Source of the DNA: Deltaproteobacteria bacterium
GTDB lineage: Bacteria; Myxococcota; Myxococcia; Myxococcales; 40CM-4-68-19
Length of the DNA stretch: 13,273 nucleotides
Direction of reading: 5' to 3'
NCBI GenBank assembly: GCA_018266095.1
Contig: JAFEBC010000335.1
Span: 1 to 13,273 of the forward strand
Shown here piece by piece: positions 8,701-13,273 of the stretch. Numbering within the stretch: position 1 is the first letter of the stretch; every line of letters starts with the position of its first letter. The notes under the pieces were generated by a model. That model did not search any database and was not told where the DNA came from. It saw only the letters and a program-made list of their open reading frames with translations. Both the position numbers and the translations under genes were made by a program.

Positions 8701-11482
8701 GCACACGGTGATCTTCACGCTCGACGCGCTGGGCGTGCGCGCGTTCGATCTCTTCGACGCGCACAACCCCAAGCTGGTGGCCACCGGCGCCGCGGCCTCG
8801 ACCTCGTCGATCTCGTCGCCGTTCTCGAATGGCTTCGCGATGACCACGGTGGGCGCTGCGCTGTACGTGTACGCGACGCCGGCGGCCGCGACCTCCACGG
8901 CGCCGCTCCTCTACGCCTACGATCTCACGCAGATCAACACCGGCACGCTGCCGCTCCTCGCGCAGCCGGTGGCGCCGCAGAGCTCGACGGGGAAGGTCCT
9001 CGGCGCCGCGAGCAATCCCGTGCCGGTGCCCACGTTCTACAACGTGCCCGCGATCTTCTACGTCGACGGGACCAACCTGGAGGCCTCGGTCTACACCGCA
9101 GGCCAGGCCGCGCCGGTCGCGCGCAAGACGATCGTCAGCAGCGGCGTGAGCAGCTTCGGCCCCGCCACGGCGGGCTGGAACGCGCTCAGCAACACGCAGC
9201 GGCTCTATGCGTTCACCTACGGCGACAACGGCACCAGCGCGGCGCTGGTGATGGACGCGACCACCAGCACGATCGTCAACGCCAACAACGCGGCCGCGGC
9301 GGTGTACGTGCCGGGCCCGGGCGCGGGGAACATCGCAGGCTCGGCGGGCAACAACCTCCTGTTCGAGGTCACCGACGACTACCACTCGGTGGTGCGCTGG
9401 AATGAATCTGCGCCCGCGTCGGGCACCGCGCCGTCGTGGACCGCGCAGACGAACTACACCGAGCCCGCGCTCACGAACCTGGTCGAGAAGGACAACTTCG
9501 TCTTCGTGGCGTCGGGCCTGCAGGTGCTGCCCTTCGATGTGTCCAACCCGCTGGCGCCGCAGCTCTTGAGCGTCCCCTCGGTGAGCGCGACCGGCCGCAC
9601 CAACGCCGTGTACACGCGCCTCGTCGTGCACGGCGAGACGCTGTTCGCGGTGGTCTCGGGCGCGGCCAACTCGCCGAACATCGGGCTCGACGTGTTCAAG
9701 ATCAAGCCGGGCGGCCTGACGCTCACCGCCCGCTCCCTCTTGGGCACCACCGCCTACAACGACGTGATCCCGGTGGGACACTTCCTCTACCTGCCCAAGG
9801 TCAACGGCGGCATGGACGCCTACGACTTCAGCAACAACAGCACGGCGACGCTCAAGTACTCGACCGCCACCGCCTCGGGCCCGCCCATCACCTGCGCGGG
9901 CCGACCCGGCAACCTCTCCGGCAAGCCACAGGCGGCGATCCTCTTCTGCCTCAACAACAACAACGTGCTGCGCGTCTACGCGCTCGACGAGACGCTCGCC
10001 GCGGGTTCGCAGCTCCGCGCGATCTCGAGCGCGATCACGCTGCCGTTCGCTGGCGGCACGATCTTCGATTCCCTCTCGCTCTCGGGCGACAACCTCATCG
10101 TCTCATCGAAGGACGCCAGCATCTCGGTCAGCGTCGTCTCGCCGGCGGCGCCGACCGTCTCCTCGACGGTGCTCCCGGTGGGCGGACAGACGCTGCAGCA
10201 GTCGGGCTACGCGGTCGGCCTCGCGCCCGCGAGCGAGCCCAGCGGGCCGCAGTTCTCACAGCTCTCGGGAACGATCGTCGACGGCTCGCTGCTCTACTCG
10301 GGCTGCGCCGCGGATTCGGTGGCCACCGCGCACGGCCACGGCCTCGCGCACCACAACGGCGTCTACTACGCGATCTGCGGCGACACCGGCCTCGCGGCGC
10401 TCACGCCCGTCGACGCGAAGGGCGGCAAGCTCTTCCAGCGCAGCGACGTGACCCCGAACTGGACGCAGGGCGCGGCGGCCTTCGTCACTGACGGCACGTA
10501 CGCGATGTTCGGCGGCGCGCAGCAATCGTCGACCGCGTCGTCGTGGTGGGCCTACGAGGCGGTCAACGCGAGCAACAACGGCGTGGCCGCGCCGGCCTTC
10601 GTGTCCGAGCTCACCGCCAGCACCAGCTTCCCCGGCTACGACATCAGGTTCATGACGATGGTGGACGGGGTGAACTTCGTCACCGCGGTCACCTCCACCG
10701 GCGGGGGCGCGCGCGTGCAGGGCTTCGACATCGCCAACTCGTTCGCGTCGTGGACCTCGCACGCGGCTGCCACGAACTTCGGCGCGCCCATCAGCGCCGC
10801 GCCCGCCACGGACGGCGAGCTCTTCTACTCGTCGTTCGACTACCCCACCTCGTACGTCTACATCTTCGATCCGCGCCAATACACCTCGTTCCCCGTGGTG
10901 ACGTTCTCGGCCACCACGCAGACGCCCACCGCGCTCGCCACCACGCGCTCGCGCCTCTACGCGGGCTTCACGCAGAGCAACCTGATCAACGTCTACGACA
11001 CCTCGGCCACCGTCTCGAGCAGCACGCTGGCGACCCTCACGCCCATCACGCTGTCGGCGGCGGTGGGCCACGTTCACTCGATCGCGGTGCAGGGCCAGCT
11101 CCTCTTCTACACATTCGACGACGGCAAGCCGAGCGCGGGGAACTTCGGCTTGGGCATGGTGCGCCTCGACCCCACCAACCGCGACGGCGGCGGCAGCGCA
11201 GTGGTCCTCAACTGGACGGCCCCGTCGGATCTCGAGCTCAACGACATCGTGATCGCTGGCGACACGCTCTACGTCACGCAGAACCTCGGCCTCGCCACCT
11301 GGGACCTGTCCGCGGTGCTGCGCAACCCGCTCCCCACCTCGGCGTCGACCACCATCGTGCCCGTGCAGACCTCGGCCACCGCGGCGGTGGACGCGCCGCA
11401 CGCGGGCCCAGTGCGGCTGCAGCTCGACGGCCCGTGGGCGTATCTGGTGGGCGGCACATACCGCGTGTTCGATCTGCGCTGA
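2663..11482 (+). CDS. Giant multidomain surface lipoprotein (six carboxypeptidase-like domains, Ig-like array, propeller repeats)
   Basis: This 2939-residue protein is predicted to be exported and lipid-anchored, then displayed in the periplasm or on the cell surface. Visible in order: a signal peptide with lipobox LLAC (Cys16); a linker with SNPFDP; six beta-sandwich domains of the carboxypeptidase-regulatory-like type (about 35-540), with the usual GxF/YxFxxLxPGxYxxxAxxxGY pattern; about twelve Ig-like domains, most ending DxAGN...V.LD.T.PP (541-1772); one fibronectin-III-like domain (about 1773-1866); and about 1070 residues of propeller-type repeats to the last residue. No protease zinc motif or other catalytic motif is seen, so carboxypeptidase refers only to the fold of the accessory domain. 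The mature protein is rich in Ala, Thr, Ser, Gly and Val, as secreted beta proteins often are. It is a tandem paralog of the gene at 11621. A role in adhesion, recognition or the extracellular matrix is a guess from the architecture. The ATG is chosen for its GGAG site and lipid signal. Confidence 0.93.
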   Translation: MSRIALAAVCASLLACGTQVDASNPFDPGTPDTGKARASLHGTLASPSLPTLASLLVVLKQNNGQVAQFTTDATGAFSFAQLTPGTYVVECAPDGFAAADVPVTLAPGADVDVGTITLKEDATALSSVTGAITLSGQTDNSGTLVEVLDRSFTAVTNSAGSFALSIPAGTYKLRFSHKDFLPSTTQDLIVGKNASLTVPPVSLAINPATIHGVVTAELAGGGTGALELATVTLDGTALTGLTLADGSFTLTGVPAGSYVLRALKAGYGTATVPVLTLVGGEARTLGADVVLPLSRGGISGTIALSDGHDPSDTVIELSGTGKTQLAGADGTFLFDNLLVGTYPLVARRAGYQTLSLGSVTVTVGAITPAGTFTLLANPATVRGHVDGELAIGGVASLSNAQIAVDGTSVAPQLTDASGNFSLSLPPGSYVVRATKTGFKDVLQAVLNLNGGEVRTLADSFELSLSRGALAGTVTLSDSSDASGVVVELTGTGLAQVTGSSGNYLFSGLLPGTYELTARKDGYARKVIGTVTVTADQTFTANAATLARQGGAITVNEAPYTNARGVTVSLTANNVTGFLLSEDPTFTDASKGDVLASPAASSTFRTYVPNASTPFTLTNADGEHDVSVVFWDGQNLSSPATATVVLDRVGPPQPALTIGTGAAFTNAQTGIVSLSISGTDTPLGNGGAVAGVRQMEISNFASFTPSTKTSFSLVTTWTLDAPGTDGPKTVYCRLIDAAGNVGAIQQATVGLDRLPPALGSFTLAGPDATHPGYTSTPVVTATVTASDANEGAGQQNLRVRFSNVAGMAGALYQPFTTQTTWFLSQGDQLKTVYVQLIDAAGNESAPASTTITLDTTGPGSPGLAITETDSRPTNGYTNQRAVKLTLTAGGSPITAQVANGPSLAGATSYDLTQVTMPVDYTLPAGDGTKTLWVRFTDAAGNVSDLAAASVVLDQTPPQATIASALLEGSVSGSTAVNVIPASAGEDELRIAGDVTPVPGPTVFQAVTPGLKVPVTLTATDATKVLTIQYRDLADNVVTGPSISVLLDTTAPVTAAFPIRGAHADGTSDTAFTATTQVTLDFSGQTDGAGSGIAQVRVGNASDLSDSAGFVAFAKAMPFTLTTGDVDHFVYAQFKDAAGRTSGIQQSQKIHLIQNAPAAPTLTIVEQDSRPANGFTNNAAVQLNLQSATALSAKVSEDPTLANAQTIALPVNLGALPTFTLGGAGLRTLYARVYDAAGNASPPVSASVTLDQTAPTATPAPVVSPGNGFTNSTAITITPGAAGQDELQITGDVTAPTGFVSARPGVPIAVTLSATPGTKLLNITLRDLADNTTALTAQTIVLDTAPPSFGTVKIKGALADGTASNSITAVTGVTIDLSGASDDSGQPPVDMKLSNDPALTGAVFQAFAASAPWVLTPGDGTKTVYVILRDKAGNANLTAAQPQIMLAATPPSAGSISIEGGAAVSKKASVSVAVAASGATQYRLTIDGVAQSSWSALVSGAASTSVPLVTETTHLISANFRNSALVEGAGASASILIDRTAPALSSVLLSGALGNGTLSRSTDAPPAGSPFPFTTTPAVVVSLTPAIAGDDITGMALLQIAASSTCASAYPGSPVFTPYSPGSTFVLSLGDGSWRVCALLQDRAGNFDVTKALSAVLTLDTTPPSNPSFINVSSSVTNKLTFPTVKDSAGNDTAGTVNITAVTDNPSGPVTYQCLGGQYASWTNCATLIGQPTVLQAFTLARNSSNTIGVRALDAALNASAGSFISVTHDDIPPAAPNIGAVRTTVSSVSLSWSASVDAVSYRLNYGFQAGHIDGTGAAQGASPIAVGNSLSFEITNMTQALPVYISVEAIDAAGNSSGPSGEITAVPNQVNPRLLSTIGYKFHQVSPPFPLSGTKVIATGNQGAVMLDVSTTPPAPVARVALQNLVPDDGAPLPTWTACSDSGQIGICTVPVGTTLEGAFKNNHLQYRASAPVVFFNAFGTSAAPSVGRVLATLPSRPFRVALGSYVPTGGLIPHTVIFTLDALGVRAFDLFDAHNPKLVATGAAASTSSISSPFSNGFAMTTVGAALYVYATPAAATSTAPLLYAYDLTQINTGTLPLLAQPVAPQSSTGKVLGAASNPVPVPTFYNVPAIFYVDGTNLEASVYTAGQAAPVARKTIVSSGVSSFGPATAGWNALSNTQRLYAFTYGDNGTSAALVMDATTSTIVNANNAAAAVYVPGPGAGNIAGSAGNNLLFEVTDDYHSVVRWNESAPASGTAPSWTAQTNYTEPALTNLVEKDNFVFVASGLQVLPFDVSNPLAPQLLSVPSVSATGRTNAVYTRLVVHGETLFAVVSGAANSPNIGLDVFKIKPGGLTLTARSLLGTTAYNDVIPVGHFLYLPKVNGGMDAYDFSNNSTATLKYSTATASGPPITCAGRPGNLSGKPQAAILFCLNNNNVLRVYALDETLAAGSQLRAISSAITLPFAGGTIFDSLSLSGDNLIVSSKDASISVSVVSPAAPTVSSTVLPVGGQTLQQSGYAVGLAPASEPSGPQFSQLSGTIVDGSLLYSGCAADSVATAHGHGLAHHNGVYYAICGDTGLAALTPVDAKGGKLFQRSDVTPNWTQGAAAFVTDGTYAMFGGAQQSSTASSWWAYEAVNASNNGVAAPAFVSELTASTSFPGYDIRFMTMVDGVNFVTAVTSTGGGARVQGFDIANSFASWTSHAAATNFGAPISAAPATDGELFYSSFDYPTSYVYIFDPRQYTSFPVVTFSATTQTPTALATTRSRLYAGFTQSNLINVYDTSATVSSSTLATLTPITLSAAVGHVHSIAVQGQLLFYTFDDGKPSAGNFGLGMVRLDPTNRDGGGSAVVLNWTAPSDLELNDIVIAGDTLYVTQNLGLATWDLSAVLRNPLPTSASTTIVPVQTSATAAVDAPHAGPVRLQLDGPWAYLVGGTYRVFDLR
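2765..4282 (+). repeat. Array of six carboxypeptidase-regulatory-like domains (stalk of giant lipoprotein)
   Basis: The domains begin near residues 35, 126, 206, 295, 377 and 466. Two kinds alternate. Domains 3 and 5 open with NPAT, carry a DGT...G.F.L...P.GSYV.RA.K.G core, and end in L.GGE.RTL...LSRG. Domains 4 and 6 open with G.(I/V).LSD...S..V.EL and carry G.Y.F..LL.GTY...AR..GY. The 3+4 and 5+6 pairs form a larger unit that repeats every 171 codons (NPAT at 3278 and 3791), and NAAT recurs at 4283 after 164 codons. The fold family is recognised from these patterns. The alternation points to growth by duplication of pairs. Confidence 0.85.
4283..8260 (+). repeat. Array of about twelve Ig-like domains ending in a fibronectin-III-like domain
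   Basis: Residues 541-1866 hold beta domains of about 90-120 residues. Most end in a strand with (T/L)(V/L)(Y/W)V...D.AGN...V.LD.T.PP, a pattern common in Ig-like repeats of bacterial surface proteins. The last unit (about 7979-8248) has SVSLSWSAS and YISVEAIDAAGNSSGPSG, typical of fibronectin type III. Some units deviate: two have RDLADN in place of DAAGN, one around nt 7200 has FRNSALVEGAG and so lacks the motif, and the one around 7900 has ALDAALNAS. Unit boundaries are approximate. Confidence 0.8.
5234..7009 (+). repeat. Tandem duplication of a three-Ig-domain block (5234-6127 and 6128-7009)
   Basis: The first copy covers residues 858-1155 and the second 1156-1449. Each of the three domains matches its counterpart 298 codons later. 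Domain 1 has ETDSRPTNGYTN against EQDSRPANGFTN, domain 2 has GEDELRIAGDVT against GQDELQITGDVT followed in both by RDLADN, and domain 3 has GAHADGTS against GALADGTA. The offset is 894 nt where GGATTCGCGGCCG occurs at 5263 and again at 6157. Copies are clearly diverged, so the duplication is not recent. Confidence 0.8.
8261..11479 (+). other. C-terminal propeller-type repeat region of the giant lipoprotein
   Basis: Residues 1867-2939 contain about 20 copies of a loose motif: two or three apolar residues with Tyr or Phe, a turn, then G..V..(Y/F)D(L/V/I). Examples are GVRAFDLFD, VLPFDVSN, GMDAYDFSN, VLRVYALDE, LINVYDTS, LATWDLS and the terminal YRVFDLR. The motif and spacing (about 50 residues) resemble LVIVD/beta-propeller surface repeats. 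That number of units would fill two or three propellers, but blades cannot be assigned by eye. The region carries four close cysteine pairs, suggesting disulfides outside the cytoplasm. Its codons end in C more often than those of the stalk. Confidence 0.6.
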
Positions 11483-11516
11483 GGCTGGACATCGGTTCAG
11501 CCCCGGCCGTTTCGGC
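11483..11516 (+). terminator. Hairpins directly after the giant lipoprotein stop codon
   Basis: GGCTGGAC (11483-11490) pairs with GTTCAGCC (11495-11502), 8 bp with one G-U pair over loop ATCG, starting at the base after TGA. A smaller stem follows: GCCG (11506-11509) with CGGC (11513-11516) over TTT. There is no T-run, so this may be an mRNA 3'-end protector or part of a weak terminator. Confidence 0.35.
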
Positions 11517-11548
11517 ACCAACGTCTCAGTCGCGGCCAGGAAATCCGC

Positions 11549-11580
11549 GCCGCCGCGTAGCCCCTGCGGCAGCTTTTGTT
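11549..11580 (+). terminator. Terminator-like stem with T-rich tail between the two lipoprotein genes
   Basis: GCCGC (11552-11556) pairs with GCGGC (11566-11570). A G-U pair inside and, across one mismatch, GC/GC outside (11549-11550 with 11572-11573) extend the stem. TTTTGTT follows immediately (11574-11580). This is the best intrinsic-terminator shape in the window. It ends 40 nt before the next ATG, so it would either end the upstream transcript or act as a leader element. Chance stems are frequent in such GC-rich DNA. Confidence 0.4.
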
Positions 11581-11586
11581 CAACAA
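11576..11586. promoter_or_regulatory. Small palindrome TTGTT-C-AACAA ahead of the second lipoprotein gene
   Basis: This perfect 11-nt palindrome with a central base lies in the only AT-rich patch of the spacer, 34 nt before the ATG at 11621. It could be a protein-binding site or part of a promoter. No matching -35/-10 pair is convincing. Confidence 0.2.
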
Positions 11587-11611
11587 TGGGTCCCTCGCGC
11601 TCTCGCGCGCC

Positions 11612-11615
11612 GGGG
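11612..11615 (+). promoter_or_regulatory. Weak ribosome binding site of the second lipoprotein gene
   Basis: GGGG lies 5 nt before the ATG at 11621, the same spacing as GGAG before the first lipoprotein gene. It is a poorer match to the anti-Shine-Dalgarno sequence. Confidence 0.4.
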
Positions 11616-11620
11616 TCCAC

Positions 11621-11671
11621 ATGCGTCAGCACCGATTGCTGCTCGCTGTCCTCTCGCTCTCGCTCGCGTGC
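11621..11671 (+). other. Lipoprotein signal peptide and lipobox of the second lipoprotein
   Basis: Seventeen residues with a basic N-region (Arg2, His4, Arg5), a leucine-rich core, and SLAC with the lipidated Cys17 at 11669-11671. Ser at -3 is less usual than Leu, but the small-residue/Cys end is canonical. Thr occupies +2. Confidence 0.82.
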
Positions 11672-13273
11672 ACCACTCAGCTCGACCGTTCGAACCCGTA
11701 CGACCCCAACGCGCCTGACAACGTCAAGGCCAAGGCCACGCTGCGCGGCAAGGTGGCCGCCGCGTCGCTGACCGACCTCTCGGGCCTCACGCTCTCGCTG
11801 ACGCAGAACAACGTCTCGGTGCAGCAGCAGACCACCGACGACGGCGGCGCGTTCGTCTTCCAGAGCCTCATCCCCGGCGCGTACTCGCTCACGGGGAGCA
11901 TCGCGGGCTTCGTGCCGCTCAACTTGCCTGTCACCCTGGCCATCGGCGCGGACGTCGATCTCGGCACGGTCACGCTCTCGGAGCAGACGGGCAGCAACGC
12001 CTCCACGGTGCAGGGCACGGTGACGCTCACGGGCGCGACCGACCACTCGGGCACGCTGGTCGAGGCCGTGGGCCGGGCGTTCACCACGGTCACCGACAGC
12101 TCGGGCGCGTGGCGGCTGCAGCTCGTGGCGGGCACGTACACGCTGCGCTTCACGCACGTGAACTACGTGACCACCACCGCGTCGAACGTGGTCGTCGCCG
12201 AGGGCCAGACGAAGATCGTCGACGCGTTCGCGCTCTTGTCGAACCCGGCCACGCTCACAGGTCAGGTGCTCGCGGAGCTCGCCAGCGGCGGGACCGGGCC
12301 CGCGAGCGGCGTCTCGGTCACGCTCGATCCCAGCGGCATCAACTCCACCACCGCGAGCGACGGCACGTTCACGCTCAGCGGCATCCCCGCGGGGAGCTAC
12401 GTGGTGCGCGCGCAGAAGACGGGCTACGCCACAGCGTCGGCGACCGCGCTCAACCTCCTCGGCGGCGAGACACGGGCCCTGCCCGCGTCGATCACCTTGC
12501 CGCTCGCGCGCGGCAGCCTCTCGGGCAAGGTCACGCTCGCCGGCCAGACCGCGCACAGCGGCACGCAGATCACGCTCGCGCCCGCGGGCGGCACGCAGCT
12601 CACCGGCGCCGACGGCGAGTTCAGCTTCAGCAACGTGCTCGTGGGCACGTACGAGATCAGCGCGCAGCACGACGGCTTCGCCACGCAGGTCCTGGGCTCG
12701 CAGTTCGTGGTCGCGAGCGGCGCCAACACCGACGCGGGCTCGTTCACCCTGCTCGCAGACCCGGCGTCGATCACCCTGCACGTCGACGGCGAGATCGATG
12801 GCGCCTCGCCTCAGCCGCTCTTGGGCGCGCTCTGCTCGATCGACGGCACCTCCATCGCGGGCAGCACGGACGTGAACGGCGCGGTCACGCTCACCGGGAT
12901 CTCGCCCGGGAGCTACGCGGTCCGCTGCGCGAGCGACACGTACGTCAGCGCCACCGTCACCGTGCTCGATCTCTCGGGCGGCGAGGCGCGCACCCTGCCT
13001 GACGTGCTCACGCTCTCGCTCGCGCGCGGCGCCATCAGCGGCATGGTCACGCTCTCGGACACAAGCGACGCCTCCGGTGTGACCGTCGAGATCCCCTCGG
13101 CCAGCCGCTCGATCGTCACCGGCGCGGACGGCGCGTACGTGTTCGACCGCCTGCTCGTGGGCAGCTACGCGGTGGCCGCGCGCAAGGACGGCTACCTGAG
13201 CCACGCCTTCCCCAGCGCCGACGTGCACGTGAACCAGACCACCTCCGAGGGCGCGGTGGTGCTCGCGGCCAAC
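11621..13273 (+). CDS. Second giant-type surface lipoprotein, N-terminal part (3' end outside window)
   Basis: The frame is open for 551 codons to the window edge with no stop. The predicted product is an exported, lipid-anchored envelope protein. It starts with signal MRQHRLLLAVLSLSLAC (lipidated Cys17), followed by a linker with SNPYDP. Six carboxypeptidase-regulatory-like beta domains then begin near residues 36, 127, 208, 296, 380 and 468. Each aligns in order with the corresponding domain of the gene at 2663: the post-Cys linker through the start of domain 1 matches at 16 of 28 positions. Linker residues NPAT, DPAS and a terminal AAN recur 171-172 codons apart, as in the paralog. A Cys405/Cys436 pair in domain 5 is not present in the paralog. 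The paralog goes on to Ig-like and propeller regions; whether this gene does is unknown. The start is set by the lipid signal and the upstream GGGG. No enzymatic motif is seen. Confidence 0.93.
   Translation, partial: MRQHRLLLAVLSLSLACTTQLDRSNPYDPNAPDNVKAKATLRGKVAAASLTDLSGLTLSLTQNNVSVQQQTTDDGGAFVFQSLIPGAYSLTGSIAGFVPLNLPVTLAIGADVDLGTVTLSEQTGSNASTVQGTVTLTGATDHSGTLVEAVGRAFTTVTDSSGAWRLQLVAGTYTLRFTHVNYVTTTASNVVVAEGQTKIVDAFALLSNPATLTGQVLAELASGGTGPASGVSVTLDPSGINSTTASDGTFTLSGIPAGSYVVRAQKTGYATASATALNLLGGETRALPASITLPLARGSLSGKVTLAGQTAHSGTQITLAPAGGTQLTGADGEFSFSNVLVGTYEISAQHDGFATQVLGSQFVVASGANTDAGSFTLLADPASITLHVDGEIDGASPQPLLGALCSIDGTSIAGSTDVNGAVTLTGISPGSYAVRCASDTYVSATVTVLDLSGGEARTLPDVLTLSLARGAISGMVTLSDTSDASGVTVEIPSASRSIVTGADGAYVFDRLLVGSYAVAARKDGYLSHAFPSADVHVNQTTSEGAVVLAAN
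11726..13273 (+). repeat. Six-domain carboxypeptidase-regulatory-like stalk of the second lipoprotein
   Basis: The same alternating domain kinds occur as at 2765-4282. Domains 3 and 5 end in L.GGE.RAL/RTL...L.LARG, and domains 4 and 6 carry TGADG.(F/Y).F...LVG(T/S)Y. The pair unit repeats at 12242, 12758 and 13271 (516 and 513 nt). The order of all six domains is conserved with the paralog, so the stalk was duplicated whole. Confidence 0.83.

Noticed and set aside
3542..9781. A 2079-codon open frame on the - strand opposite the giant lipoprotein gene
   Set aside because: It is antisense to a gene with clear domains. Its translation is an Arg/His/Ala/Gly-rich low-complexity string without domains, as expected from G/C-rich third positions read backwards.
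10256..13228. A 990-codon open frame on the - strand spanning both lipoprotein genes and the spacer
   Set aside because: Same Arg/Ala/Gly/Glu-rich shadow composition. It crosses two real genes and has no recognisable domain.

Overview
The window suggests a GC-rich (roughly 70% GC by eye) Gram-negative bacterium of the Myxococcota (myxobacteria and relatives). The signs are heavy G/C third positions, a canonical bacterial SMC protein, and very large surface lipoproteins built of carboxypeptidase-regulatory-like, Ig-like and propeller domains. The phylum call is inference, not proof.

Layout, all on the + strand: (1) 1-2486, the 3' two thirds of smc, the chromosome-condensation ATPase, cut by the left edge. 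(2) 2487-2662, a 176-nt spacer with two tandem 7-bp hairpins and competing pairings. (3) 2663-11482, one giant gene for a 2939-residue lipoprotein: short lipid signal, six carboxypeptidase-regulatory-like beta domains, about twelve Ig-like domains plus one fibronectin-III-like domain, then about 1070 residues of propeller-type repeats reaching the C-terminus. (4) 11483-11620, a 138-nt spacer with a hairpin directly after the stop, a terminator-like stem with a T-rich tail, and a small palindrome. (5) 11621-13273, the first 551 codons of a second lipoprotein whose signal, post-lipobox motif and six stalk domains match the first giant domain for domain. It is open to the right edge.

smc has no evident functional tie to the lipoproteins. 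The two lipoproteins are tandem paralogs, probably a duplicated surface-protein pair: a lipid anchor, a long jointed stalk and, at least in the first, a propeller head. Adhesion, recognition or matrix binding is a reasonable guess, but no catalytic or binding motif shows the function. No RNA genes, mobile elements, CRISPR arrays, origins or attachment sites were seen. Many long open frames on the - strand are composition shadows of these three genes.
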